Source: Planctomycetota bacterium (GTDB lineage Bacteria; Planctomycetota; UBA1135; GCA-002686595). From it: a stretch of 47,720 bases of DNA. The translations under genes were made by a program, and so were the position numbers. The notes under the pieces were generated by a model, which did no database searches, was not told the origin of the DNA, and saw nothing but the letters and a program-made list of their open reading frames with translations. The stretch lies in the NCBI GenBank assembly GCA_014237855.1, contig JABACD010000013.1, positions 104,029 through 151,748 of the forward strand. The letters run 5' to 3'. Shown here piece by piece: positions 16,507 to 24,882 of this stretch. Every line of letters starts with the position of its first letter. The stretch's first letter is position 1.

Positions 16507-17892
16507 GTGCCAGCACTTGATTGTGAGCTCGACCGTTACCGTGTACCTTGCCTCTCCTCGAATCGCAGGAGGTCCCCGTTGGACTCAGAAGAACTCGAAG
16601 TCCGGTCCCTTCCCGCACCAGCCACCGAAGGTGCATGCCGCAACGTCAGCGGAGGTGCCCTCCAGAGGACCGCCCGCTTTTTTCGTGGTGGCGCATCAGC
16701 GATCAAATCCTTGCTGCATGGCCTGGGCCCCGGCAAGCGGGGAGCTGGCGTAAGCCCGCCTGGCTTGAACCAGGATTCTCTGCGCGACACCTCCCTGCGC
16801 CTCGATCCCGCCTGCATCAAGATCTGCTCGGCAACCGAGTTCTCCTATAGCTACTACCGGGGCGTGGTGCACCCTGGCGATTGGGACCTATCCAAGAAAC
16901 GCTTCGATCGGCTCGACGTCTTCCACGCCTTCAAGACCGTCTGCAAGGAGCGAGCCAGGCCCTGGCAGGAAACGTCCTTCTACAAGACCACGGTTGCAGC
17001 AATCGAATCTGGCCAGGAGCTCTGGGGCTGTCGCAACAAGGACGACTTCGACGCCCGCTGCGGCGCGCTGACCAGGCTGTTCGAGACGATCGAACTGGAT
17101 GGCTACAAGTCGCAGAGAGAGCTGGTCTCGCAGGGGGACGGCGAGGTCTCTGTTGCAATTGGCCGCAATGGAGAGTTCCTGTTCTCGGATGGAGCTCACC
17201 GGCTGTGCATTGCCAAGCTCCTGGGCCTTTCAGAAATCCCGGTGGTCGTCACGGTTCGGCACCCGGAGTGGGTGCAGTTCAAGGAGCAGCTAGCCCACTA
17301 CGCCAGGTCACAGCCTTCTGGAGCTCTGAGCCAGCCACTGACTCACCCTGACCTGGCCTCGATCCCGGCTGACCAGGAGAGCTCGGGTCAGGTTGAAGCA
17401 ATCGTCTCGAGGCTCGGCCTGACGAGCGGAAGGGTCTTGGATCTGGGCGGCAACCTCGGACTTTTCTGCCATCGCCTCGAGGAGCTGGGCTTGGACTGCG
17501 TCGCCTTCGAGGGTGACGAGCAGGCCGCCCGCATTCTCTCCAAGCTTCGCGACGCTGAGAAGAAACGATTCGTGGTTCGCCAATCCTCGTTTCTCAGCGA
17601 TGACGACGACATCATGAGACAGGAGTACGACCTGGTCCTAGCCATGAAGTCCCTTCGCCCTCTTCTCCATGAAGGCGCACAGCTCGACAGCCTCACGAGC
17701 TTTCTGGGTCGATTGAACGCCCGGCGCGTGGCCCTCGAAGCCCGAGCGGCTGATCAGGATCCGCTGGCCTCCGAGGGCAACGCATCCTCGTCCGACGAGC
17801 TTGTCGCACTCGTCATGCGTGAGGTTGGTCTCTCCCGGGTCGAGTGCCTCCTCGAAGGCGAGAAAGGAGGTCGGCTCCTGCTTCTATCCTGA
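16507..17892 (+). CDS. ParB-like domain fused to SAM methyltransferase
   Basis: A 461-residue two-domain protein. The middle part (about residues 110-260) runs HPGDWD, YKSQRELV, VAIGRNGEFLF and DGAHRLCIAKLLGLSEIPV. The DGxHR motif near 228 is the phosphate-binding signature of ParB/sulfiredoxin-like domains. The C-terminal part (300-461) begins VLDLGGNLGLFCHRL, a class I SAM motif, then VAFEGDEQA. The last domain has only a weak motif IV region, so catalysis is uncertain. The GTG start at 16507 has GGAG only 2 bp upstream; the first 75 residues are low in recognisable sequence and the true start may be later. Placed in a glycan locus, it may methylate a sugar or lipid-linked chain, which is inference. 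Confidence 0.65.
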   Translation: MPALDCELDRYRVPCLSSNRRRSPLDSEELEVRSLPAPATEGACRNVSGGALQRTARFFRGGASAIKSLLHGLGPGKRGAGVSPPGLNQDSLRDTSLRLDPACIKICSATEFSYSYYRGVVHPGDWDLSKKRFDRLDVFHAFKTVCKERARPWQETSFYKTTVAAIESGQELWGCRNKDDFDARCGALTRLFETIELDGYKSQRELVSQGDGEVSVAIGRNGEFLFSDGAHRLCIAKLLGLSEIPVVVTVRHPEWVQFKEQLAHYARSQPSGALSQPLTHPDLASIPADQESSGQVEAIVSRLGLTSGRVLDLGGNLGLFCHRLEELGLDCVAFEGDEQAARILSKLRDAEKKRFVVRQSSFLSDDDDIMRQEYDLVLAMKSLRPLLHEGAQLDSLTSFLGRLNARRVALEARAADQDPLASEGNASSSDELVALVMREVGLSRVECLLEGEKGGRLLLLS

Positions 17893-18079
17893 GAGGGTCA
17901 GTGGGCTACGCCCTCATGTCAAAACCTGGGGATGGCCGGCCAGGCGTGACCCCTCACTCTTCAGGACCCCAGTGACCCCTTGCCAGCCTCAGCCCCGGTC
18001 TCGCTGATCAGAGCTTGAGAGGCGCGGGCGGGGCCCTAGACTGGTTCACTCGCCAGGACCCCAAAGCCACGCTCACCTC

Positions 18080-18619
18080 ATGGTCGAATTCAGCCAGTCA
18101 GCACAGTCCAGCTACTCCCACCAGGACTACAGCCCCAGGACACCAATCGAGGGTGTGGAGATCATCCAGCTCCGACGCTTCAATGATGATGGTGGGAGCA
18201 TGACCGAGCTCGGTCGGATCACCGGCGGCCTGCTTGAAGGGGTCGAGGGCTTTGAGGCCCGCCAGATCAACTACAGCGTGGTCGAACCTCAGGCGATCAA
18301 GGCCTTCCACCTGCACCAGCGCCAGACAGATGTTTGGTACGTCCCGCCCTCGGACAAGATGCTTCTGGTGCTGGCCGACGTGCGCAAGGGCTCTCCGACC
18401 GAGGGATCAGTGATGCGCATTGTCCTGGGAGACTGCAATTCCAGGCTCGTGCGCATCCCTCCCGGCGTCGCCCATGGCTGTCGCAACCTCCGTACCGAGG
18501 CAACCTCCGTGATCATCTACTTCGTCGACGTGCAGTTCTCGGTGGGAGACGACTGCGATGAGGGCCGGCTACCCTGGGACCACTTCGGTGAAGAGGTCTG
18601 GGACGTCACCCGCGAGTAA
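18080..18619 (+). CDS. RmlC-like dTDP-4-keto-sugar 3,5-epimerase family protein
   Basis: A 179-residue cupin related to dTDP-4-dehydrorhamnose 3,5-epimerase. AFHLHQRQTDVWYV near residue 74 holds the catalytic histidine region, VLADVRKGSPTEG matches the family's DxRxxSPT motif, and IPPGVAHGCRNL near 132-143 is the second conserved strand. Length matches the family. It likely epimerises an NDP-4-keto-6-deoxysugar, or only one of its carbons, and so supplies a deoxysugar for the same glycan. No rmlA, rmlB or rmlD lies alongside; the SDR genes at 6642-9576 could provide dehydratase or reductase steps. ATG 18080 is clear. Last gene of the block; a 500-bp gap follows. Confidence 0.82.
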   Translation: MVEFSQSAQSSYSHQDYSPRTPIEGVEIIQLRRFNDDGGSMTELGRITGGLLEGVEGFEARQINYSVVEPQAIKAFHLHQRQTDVWYVPPSDKMLLVLADVRKGSPTEGSVMRIVLGDCNSRLVRIPPGVAHGCRNLRTEATSVIIYFVDVQFSVGDDCDEGRLPWDHFGEEVWDVTRE

Positions 18620-19110
18620 GGGCCGCTCGTAACCCTCGGCGTTGTGGGCCCGACCCACAGGGGGTCCTGGGAGAATTGTCCCACTCTCTGGCCGAAGGCT
18701 ACCGGGTCCCGATCGTGAAGTTCCTTCCGGACCATGCTTGTGCGTCGAGGTGTGCGGGGAGCGCCTCGATAGAGAGGCCAGTTCGATGGAGAGGCTCTGA
18801 CCGCCGACCCAGGTGGTTTCCCGGCCCTCTGAACTTGGTGCAGAGGGGTGCTCGACCCAGAAATTTCGGATCCCTTGGCAGTCGAGAGGACCGCCTGGGT
18901 GGGATCCTGATCGCAATATCCTATGAATTAGGGCTATCGGGCCAAAGACCCAGTCTGGGCCCCAACCAGGCTCAAGACAGCAGCACTCGATATCCGATCT
19001 GAGTCCTGTACCAATGACCCCGTCACCGGGGTGTATCAACCAATCCGCTCCCCAGCGACCCCCCGAGGCACTGAATTATCAGCGCCCAGCAACCCGCCAG
19101 ACCCCTGGCA
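18620..19110. other. Long gap after the glycan locus
   Basis: About 490 bp without a supported gene. A 6-bp stem with a 5-nt loop lies at 18643-18659 just after the epimerase stop, but it has no T-run. GGATCCC and GGGATCC arms occur about 26 bp apart near 18868-18906, and a 5-bp hairpin CCCCG/CGGGG at 19018-19031. The promoter of the following sigma-factor gene should be here, but I could not assign one. Confidence 0.45.
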
Positions 19111-19116
19111 GGGAGG
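19111..19116 (+). promoter_or_regulatory. Shine-Dalgarno GGGAGG that selects an ATT start
   Basis: GGGAGG ends 6 nt before ATT at 19123. It is the only strong ribosome-binding site near the first conserved residues of the sigma factor, and the frame upstream is closed by TGA at 19072-19074 with no ATG, GTG or TTG in between. The spacing is ideal, so this motif decides the proposed start. Confidence 0.5.
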
Positions 19117-19122
19117 CCAGCC

Positions 19123-19980
19123 ATTTCTGCCGAACGCTGCCTCGAGACCTATCTCCAGGAAATCAACGAAGTCGACCTCCTTACAGCCGACCAGGAAAAG
19201 GAGCTCGGACGCCGAATCCAGGCGGGCGATCAGGAGGCCCGCGAACACCTCATACGCGCCAACCTCCGCTTGGTCGTCTCCGTGGCCAAGATGTATGCCG
19301 AGCGTGGTCTCAACCTCGCCGACCTCATTGCCGAAGGAAACATCGGCCTGATCAAGGCTACCGAGAAATTCGACCCCGAAGCCGGGTGCCGCTTCTCGAC
19401 CTACGGCACGTGGTGGATCAAGCAGTCCATCCGTCGCGCCTTGACCAACACGGTCAAGTCCGTTCGCGTGCCCAGCTACATGAATGAACTGATCTCCAAG
19501 TGGCGCTACGTCAGCCAGGAGCTTGCCTATCATCTGGGCCGCGTTCCCACGGTCGAGGAGGTTGCCGAGGAGCTCGGAGTTCCACGGAATAACTGGCCTC
19601 TGCTGAAGCGAACGATCTCGACTTCGGGCATGGGGCCCCAGGTCTCCCTCGATGTGCTCTCTCAGAACCAGGACACCGTGCAAGACAAGGGCGTCCGCTC
19701 GCCCGATGAGCACATGATGGACGTGGACCTGTTGAGACGCCTTCACGAGCTTCTCGACGTGATTGACGAGCGAGACGCCGTCATCCTTCGCCTCCGTTAT
19801 GGACTTGGAGAGGAGGGGGAGCCCCTCACACTCAAGGAGATCGGTAAGATCGTGGGACTCACACGGGAGCGCGTCCGCCAGATCGAGCAGGAAGCACTGC
19901 GCAAGCTGTACGCCGTGATGAGCGGAGAAAAGAGCCATCACGACCTCAATCGAACGAAGGGAAAGCCCCGAACGAGCTGA
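19123..19980 (+). CDS. RNA polymerase sigma-70 family factor (RpoD/group 2 type), atypical start
   Basis: A 285-residue sigma factor if translated from ATT 19123. Region 1.2 is CLETYLQEINEVDLLTADQE. Region 2 (about residues 45-105) includes LIRANLRLVVSVAK, DLIAEGNIGLIKA and FSTYGTWWIKQSIRRA; region 3 is around ISKWRYVSQEL. Region 4 (about 236-263) is the HTH LTLKEIGKIVGLTRERVRQIEQ. It lacks region 1.1, as group 2 factors do, and resembles the short primary-type factors of Planctomycetes. No ATG, GTG or TTG exists between the upstream stop and the conserved core: TTG 19270 would delete region 1.2 and part of 2. CTG 19105 is the other option; a sequencing frameshift joining GTG 19031 is possible. 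HemW follows. Confidence 0.85.
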   Translation: MSAERCLETYLQEINEVDLLTADQEKELGRRIQAGDQEAREHLIRANLRLVVSVAKMYAERGLNLADLIAEGNIGLIKATEKFDPEAGCRFSTYGTWWIKQSIRRALTNTVKSVRVPSYMNELISKWRYVSQELAYHLGRVPTVEEVAEELGVPRNNWPLLKRTISTSGMGPQVSLDVLSQNQDTVQDKGVRSPDEHMMDVDLLRRLHELLDVIDERDAVILRLRYGLGEEGEPLTLKEIGKIVGLTRERVRQIEQEALRKLYAVMSGEKSHHDLNRTKGKPRTS

Positions 19981-20023
19981 ATCATTCGCACGGGAGCGCG
20001 CGCCTGAGGGCACTCCACTCTAC

Positions 20024-21157
20024 GTGCACCTGCCCTTCTGTGAGGCCAAGTGCCACTACTGTGATTTCTTCTCCGTGCCCTCCGCGGGCCAGGATATCGA
20101 GGGCACAGTGCTGGCTGTTCTCAAGGAGGCGGAGCTGCGAGCGCCGCAGCGACCGCGGACCGTCTTTGTTGGTGGGGGCACCCCCTCACTCCTGGATCAC
20201 GCCCTGATGCGGCGGTTCCTCGAGGAGCTCGATGTGATCACCTCCTTCGCAGACTCCGCGGTTGAGGTCACCCTAGAGTGCAACCCGGAGAGCCTCGACC
20301 GGGACAAGGCTGCGCTGATGCTCGATCTTGGCGTTCGGCGTCTGTCCATCGGGTTCCAGTCGCTTGAGCAAGATACCCTGCAGCTGTTTGGCCGCGTACA
20401 TGATGTAGACGCCTCCTTCCGCGCCTTTGACGCAGCTCGCAGCGCTGGCCTGGAGGATCTCAACGTGGACCTGATCTACGCCGCACCGGGGAACCGCCTG
20501 GCCCTCTGGGGCGAGGCTCTCGAACGAATCATCAAGCTGGGGCCGCAGCACATCTCCGCCTACAACCTCGCATTCGAGGAAGACACGGTCTTCAGTCGCT
20601 GGTTGAGGGATGGGAAACTCCAACGACTGCCAGAGGAACTGGAGCTGGAGATGTTCCGCCTGACCCGAGAGCTGACCTCGGCAGCAGGGCTCCACGCCTA
20701 CGAGATCTCCAACTACGCCCGGCCAGGTCGAGAGTGCAAGCACAACGAGAACTACTGGGCGAACCAGAGCTACGTTGGCATCGGACCTTCGGCTGTCAGC
20801 TTCGTCGAGGGCTGCAGGGCGGGCAATGCCAGGGGAATCGAGGGCTACATGGCCAGCATCAGCGAGGAGGGCCACTCGATCTCCTGGACAGAGGAGCTAG
20901 CTCCGCGGGCCCGGCTTGGCGAGACCTGGTGGCTTGGGCTACGAAGATCAGCGGGGGTCTCCCCCGAGCAGGCACGAAGTACCGCGGGCTTCCAGGGTGG
21001 TGGCGATCCAGCCCTCGAGACAGCACTGCACCTCGAAGAGGTCGGGATGCTGAGGCAGGAGGGGGGCCGCTTTGCCCTTACATCCAAGGGAATCCCTGTC
21101 GCCGATCGCGTCGCGGCCGAATTTCTCTGGGTTCCTCCCGACGCAGAGAGCGAGTGA
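20024..21157 (+). CDS. hemW: HemW-like radical SAM protein (coproporphyrinogen III oxidase-like)
   Basis: A 377-residue radical SAM protein. FCEAKCHYCDF gives the CxxxCxxC iron-sulfur motif (C6, C10, C13), GGGTPSLL near residue 50 the SAM-binding turn, and NYARPGRECKHNENYW near 238 the family signature; a HemN_C-like winged domain ends the protein. HemW is a heme chaperone in studied bacteria rather than the oxygen-independent oxidase HemN. The first available start, GTG 20024, lies inside the first beta-strand (LYVHLPFC), so the product would lack the usual short leader. The frame stays open back to 19922 without ATG, GTG or TTG. GAGGG at 20006-20010 is the nearest ribosome-binding site. It lies 43 bp after the sigma gene. 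Confidence 0.85.
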   Translation: MHLPFCEAKCHYCDFFSVPSAGQDIEGTVLAVLKEAELRAPQRPRTVFVGGGTPSLLDHALMRRFLEELDVITSFADSAVEVTLECNPESLDRDKAALMLDLGVRRLSIGFQSLEQDTLQLFGRVHDVDASFRAFDAARSAGLEDLNVDLIYAAPGNRLALWGEALERIIKLGPQHISAYNLAFEEDTVFSRWLRDGKLQRLPEELELEMFRLTRELTSAAGLHAYEISNYARPGRECKHNENYWANQSYVGIGPSAVSFVEGCRAGNARGIEGYMASISEEGHSISWTEELAPRARLGETWWLGLRRSAGVSPEQARSTAGFQGGGDPALETALHLEEVGMLRQEGGRFALTSKGIPVADRVAAEFLWVPPDAESE

Positions 21158-21283
21158 TCATGGGCCGATTTCCGGCCAATGAAACGTCCGGGACATGATC
21201 CCGACAAACGAGCTACACACCTTCCTCTCTTCCAAGAGAAGCCCCAGGGGGTACCATGCGCTCAACCGTCCCCGGCCGCCGGA

Positions 21284-22246
21284 ATGAACCAAACCGCACC
21301 CGACCCCAAGCCCAAGAAGTCCCGGCCCAGGATCCGCAAGCCGAAGAACTTCTTCCTGCGCGGGATCATCACGATTCTGCCCGCGGTTCTGACCCTGTTC
21401 ATCCTGGTCACCGTCGTTCAGTTCGCCCAGAACTACGTCACGACGCCCATCAACACGACCATCTACTGGCTCCTCGAGGGGAACGCGGTTGGTTGGAAGG
21501 TACTGAAGTCTGTGGATGTGGATCCGCTGGCTCCCGAGTTCCTCGAATCTGAGAACCTGCCTACAGATGTCCAGGAGGCCCTGCGCAACTTCGGCATCAA
21601 CAGCCCGGCCTTCGAGGACCGGCTGGAGAAGTTCCGCGAGCCGGGCTTGGGCTTCTTCCGCGACCTCCAAGGCCTCGCAATCAATCCATACAAGTTGAGA
21701 CGGGAGGTACGAGCAGTCGTCCACCCATTGGTTGGCGTGCTTGTCAGCCTGCTCCTGGTCTTGACGCTTGGCTACCTCACCAGTGGCTTCCTGGGGAGAC
21801 GCATGATCGCGGCGGTCGACCGAGCAGCTCAGAACCTCCCGGTCATTCGCTCGGTGTATCCCTACACCAAGCAGCTGGTCGAGTTCTTTGCTGCCGAGAC
21901 GGAGTTCGACTTCGACACGGTCGTGGCTGCGCCCTATCCGAGCGAAGGGGTCTGGGCCATTGCCTTTGTCACCAGCCCCGGGCTGCGAACGGTTCACAAG
22001 GCGCTGGGGGCTCGCTACGTCTCCGTCTTCGTTCCAACATCCCCCATGCCGATGACCGGCTTCACCATCTTCATCCGGGAGGACCGCTTGATTCCGCTGC
22101 CCCTGAGCGTGGACGAGGCCTTGCGCGTGACGGTCTCGGCTGGAGTCCTGATCCCCGCAGCTGAGCAAGTTCAGGAGCTCGAGGACACGCTCGAGGTCCT
22201 GGGCGCAGAGATGAATGAAAAGGAAAGCAAGGACGAGCCCACCTAG
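21284..22246 (+). CDS. DUF502 family membrane protein
   Basis: A 320-residue membrane protein. Start ATG 21284 gives a lysine/proline-rich cytoplasmic leader followed by a first span at about residues 23-45 (FFLRGIITILPAVLTLFILVTVV). A second span lies near 150-172 (HPLVGVLVSLLLVLTLGYLTSGFLG). The soluble part after it has family features: IPVVRSVY-like LPVIRSVYPYTKQ, then VAFVTSPG-like AIAFVTSPGLRTV and FVPTSPMPMTGFT. DUF502 proteins have no firm function; some are linked to membrane stress or transport. A roughly 75-residue loop between the spans is longer than usual. Its stop lies 13 bp before pyrF, suggesting a shared transcript. Confidence 0.82.
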   Translation: MNQTAPDPKPKKSRPRIRKPKNFFLRGIITILPAVLTLFILVTVVQFAQNYVTTPINTTIYWLLEGNAVGWKVLKSVDVDPLAPEFLESENLPTDVQEALRNFGINSPAFEDRLEKFREPGLGFFRDLQGLAINPYKLRREVRAVVHPLVGVLVSLLLVLTLGYLTSGFLGRRMIAAVDRAAQNLPVIRSVYPYTKQLVEFFAAETEFDFDTVVAAPYPSEGVWAIAFVTSPGLRTVHKALGARYVSVFVPTSPMPMTGFTIFIREDRLIPLPLSVDEALRVTVSAGVLIPAAEQVQELEDTLEVLGAEMNEKESKDEPT

Positions 22247-22259
22247 GACAGTCCAGCCG

Positions 22260-23153
22260 ATGAACTACGCCGATAGAATCGAAGCCGCCCAGATCGAGCG
22301 AGGCAACCCCTGCCTCATTGGCCTGGATCCACACCTCGACCTGCTTCCCGAGGAGTTCGCGGTGGCCCGGGACCCTTCAGCACCCCGCAGTGAGCGCGCC
22401 AGGGCAGTGGAACAGTTCCTCTTGGGCATCATCGAACTTGCCGCCGGTCGCGTCCCGGCGGTCAAGCCGCAGTCCGCCTTCTTTGAGCGCCTGGGAGCTG
22501 ATGGCGCACTGGCTTGGGAGCGCGTTGTCGCAGAGGCACGCCGTGCAGGCCTGCTGGTGATCGGAGACGTCAAGAGATCCGACATTGCAAGCACCGCCCG
22601 TGCCTACGGGCAGGCCTTTCTGGAGGACGCCGGTGAGTCATGTTGCGACGCAATCACGGTGAACCCCTACCTGGGAGCCGACTCCATTGAGCCCCTCATC
22701 GAGGTCTGTGACCGAAACGGAGCCGGCCTGTACGTACTCGTCCGAACCTCCAACCCCGGAAGCGGGCTCTTCCAAAACCACGGCGACCCGCCCTTGACTC
22801 AGCTGGTGGCCTCAGAGGTCGAGCGCTGGGGAGAGTCGCTGCGCGGGGAGTGTGGACTCTCCAGCATTGGTGCGGTTGTCGGCGCAACTCACCCCGAGGA
22901 GCTCGGTCAGCTGAGACAGCAGCTCTCACACACACCGCTACTGATCCCCGGCTATGGCGCCCAGGGCGCTGGCGCCACGGAAACGCTTGGAGGATTCCTA
23001 CCAGGCGGGCGCGGAGCCCTCGTCAATTCATCACGCGGCATTCTCTATGCCTGGCGAAAACCCGAGAACGACGGCCTGCACTGGAAGGATGCCAGCCTCG
23101 CCGCAATCGAGAAGATGATTGCGGAGTTTCGTCAGGCGCTGGGCACTCTCTAG
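22260..23153 (+). CDS. pyrF: Orotidine 5'-phosphate decarboxylase, type 2
   Basis: A 297-residue enzyme that decarboxylates OMP to UMP in pyrimidine synthesis. GLDPHLDLLP at residues 21-30, VKPQSAFFERLGADG at 68-82, the catalytic IGDVKRSDIA at 101-110 with K105, DAITVNPYLGADSIEP and IPGYGAQGA all match the longer type 2 family of actinobacteria, myxobacteria and others. ATG 22260 is chosen over an upstream in-frame start at 22215 inside the DUF502 gene, because homology begins with MNYADRI. The stop lies 11 bp before the BshC-like gene. Confidence 0.93.
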   Translation: MNYADRIEAAQIERGNPCLIGLDPHLDLLPEEFAVARDPSAPRSERARAVEQFLLGIIELAAGRVPAVKPQSAFFERLGADGALAWERVVAEARRAGLLVIGDVKRSDIASTARAYGQAFLEDAGESCCDAITVNPYLGADSIEPLIEVCDRNGAGLYVLVRTSNPGSGLFQNHGDPPLTQLVASEVERWGESLRGECGLSSIGAVVGATHPEELGQLRQQLSHTPLLIPGYGAQGAGATETLGGFLPGGRGALVNSSRGILYAWRKPENDGLHWKDASLAAIEKMIAEFRQALGTL

Positions 23154-23164
23154 CGGTCACGTCC

Positions 23165-24754
23165 GTGCAGATTCGCCTTGAACATCTGCCGGCGGACATC
23201 CATGGGATGGGGCCCCTCGAGAGAGCAGCCCTGGCTGGCCAGCTGAGTTCAGCCTGCGTCGCGACAAGGCTCGCGGACGTGAGCACGCCCAGCGACCCCT
23301 ATCTTCCCGCGGAGCGTGCACACCTCTCCAGGTGGATCGAAACCCAGGTCACCCCCTACGGCCCACATGTAGCCGTGCTCGATTCCGTGCGGGCACTCTC
23401 CAGGCCAGGGGCTGCTTGCGTTGTGAGCTCTGCCGACCCTCGCCTGCTCGGGGGGCCACTCGCCACACTCTGGCAGTGCCTCCAGTCGATCCTGATGGCT
23501 CGACAGCTCGAGCAACAGTCAGGGCTGCCGGTCGTTCCCGTGCTGGTGACACAGAGTGATGGCCGCGACTCGACACAGCTGGAGAGCGCCTCGATTGTCA
23601 ACCGGAACTTCGAGCTACAAGCTGTGCGGCTCGAACCCGTCACCCGGGGCGCCCGGGCAATTCATGAGGTTCCACTCTCCGTAGAGCGCCATGGACTTGG
23701 AGCGCTCCGCGCATTGCTCGACCAGCTCTACGGTGACCACGAGCACATAGAAACAGCACTCGAGATGTTCCTTCCACGGGAGGGAGAGAATCTCTCCGGG
23801 GCCTTCACCCGCACGATGTACGAGCTGCTTGGCAGGCACGGCTTGATCGTGCTGGAGTCGCATGTGCTGCGCGAGGAGTCTTCTCATGCCCTGGCAGGGG
23901 TCGTGGGCGCGGGCCTGCTCCGGCAGGTACGTGAGTCCATGGAGAACCTGCCGAACACGGAGAGTTTTGCTCTCGAAGAACAGGAGCTGGTCCATCACTT
24001 CGGAGCAGGGGGCCACAGGGTCCTGTTTGCGGGAGGGGATGGCTATCGGTTCTCCGACGAGCCTGGCTCACGAACCCGCAGCGAGCTCGCTGCCGAGATC
24101 GTCCAGGACCCGCTGGCCTGGTGGCCCGGCCCCCTGGCGCGCGGCCTGGTCAGAGACCTGGTCCTACCGGTCGCCGCCGCCGTGGGTGGTTCCGGCGAGC
24201 TCTTGCGACACATCCTGGTTGCGCCACTGCACGCGAGCTTGGAGCGCTCCACACCTGCCTTCGCCCCCCGACTCAGCGTAAGCCTGGTGGATGGAGACGC
24301 CCAGGCCGCCCTCCAGCGCCTGGGGATCTCCCTGGCGGGGGCAATTCGTGGGGAGATACGGTCGCCCGAGCCCCAGCAAGGTGCCGGGGGTCCCCTGATC
24401 GAGGAGCTGGAGGGGATTGCCGCGGGGGCGCGCCAGCAGCTGGCCCGACTCAAGCCCCGGGTGGTCGAGCTGGACCCGGCCCTGAAAACACCCCTGCGAA
24501 GCTGCTCGAGGGATCTGCAGGCCCTGATTCGCAAGCTGGGCCAGACCATCGACCGGGTCCAGTCCAACCAGGCTGGCAAGCGCAATCGCAGGCGACGCTG
24601 TCTCCGAAATGGGCTTCTCCCCGACGATCGGCCGCAGGACCGGGTGCTGGGGCCCTTCGGGTGGGTCGCCAGCCAGGGGACCGACTGGATCAGTGAGGTG
24701 CTCGAAGATCTCGACCCACTCGCCTCGGCCCACGTGGCGATCCTCCTCGGGTAG
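23165..24754 (+). CDS. BshC-like protein (bacillithiol cysteine-adding enzyme family), divergent
   Basis: A 529-residue protein from GTG 23165. The stretch LLGGPLATLWQCLQSILMARQLE followed by GLPVVPVLVT near residues 96-130 has the layout of the BshC nucleotide/ligase core, and the C-terminal PQDRVLGPFGWVASQG and DLDPLASAHVAIL mirror BshC ends. BshC adds cysteine to glucosaminyl-malate in bacillithiol synthesis. Two usual core motifs are altered: a TGQQPG-like segment reads SSADPRL here, and the EDHDF-like acidic segment reads QSDGRDST. The protein may therefore have a changed substrate or be weakly active. BshA and BshB are not in this window. It overlaps nothing and sits 11 bp after pyrF; the ATPase gene follows after 128 bp. 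Confidence 0.7.
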   Translation: MQIRLEHLPADIHGMGPLERAALAGQLSSACVATRLADVSTPSDPYLPAERAHLSRWIETQVTPYGPHVAVLDSVRALSRPGAACVVSSADPRLLGGPLATLWQCLQSILMARQLEQQSGLPVVPVLVTQSDGRDSTQLESASIVNRNFELQAVRLEPVTRGARAIHEVPLSVERHGLGALRALLDQLYGDHEHIETALEMFLPREGENLSGAFTRTMYELLGRHGLIVLESHVLREESSHALAGVVGAGLLRQVRESMENLPNTESFALEEQELVHHFGAGGHRVLFAGGDGYRFSDEPGSRTRSELAAEIVQDPLAWWPGPLARGLVRDLVLPVAAAVGGSGELLRHILVAPLHASLERSTPAFAPRLSVSLVDGDAQAALQRLGISLAGAIRGEIRSPEPQQGAGGPLIEELEGIAAGARQQLARLKPRVVELDPALKTPLRSCSRDLQALIRKLGQTIDRVQSNQAGKRNRRRRCLRNGLLPDDRPQDRVLGPFGWVASQGTDWISEVLEDLDPLASAHVAILLG

Positions 24755-24814
24755 TCAGCCCCCCCCGAGCCCGGGTCGTGGAATCGAATCCGGAGCATCG
24801 ACTGCTGCTAGACA

Positions 24815-24843
24815 TTCGACCTCGATGCCCTGGTCGGTATAGT
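24815..24843 (+). promoter_or_regulatory. Possible sigma-70-type promoter for the parA-like gene
   Basis: TATAGT at 24838-24843 matches five of six bases of the -10 box and stands out in GC-rich DNA. A weak TTCGAC lies 17 bp upstream at 24815-24820. Transcription would start near 24850, leaving about 33 nt before ATG 24883. The -35 element is poor, so the call is tentative. Confidence 0.35.
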
Positions 24844-24882
24844 GCTAGCTCTCGGCCGCCATCACGCCACATCCCCGCCATC

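Noticed and set aside
18643..18659. Hairpin TGTGGG/CCCACA as terminator of the glycan block
   Set aside because: Only a 6-bp stem without T-run; not strong enough to list as a terminator.
19922..20030. Programmed frameshift joining the sigma factor and HemW
   Set aside because: The HemW frame is open across the sigma stop, but no slippery sequence or stimulatory element is seen, and a sigma-HemW fusion makes no biological sense.
21158..22168. A 336-codon minus-strand open frame opposite the DUF502 gene
   Set aside because: Antisense to a well-supported membrane protein; composition is Gln/Glu/Arg-rich without domain signals.
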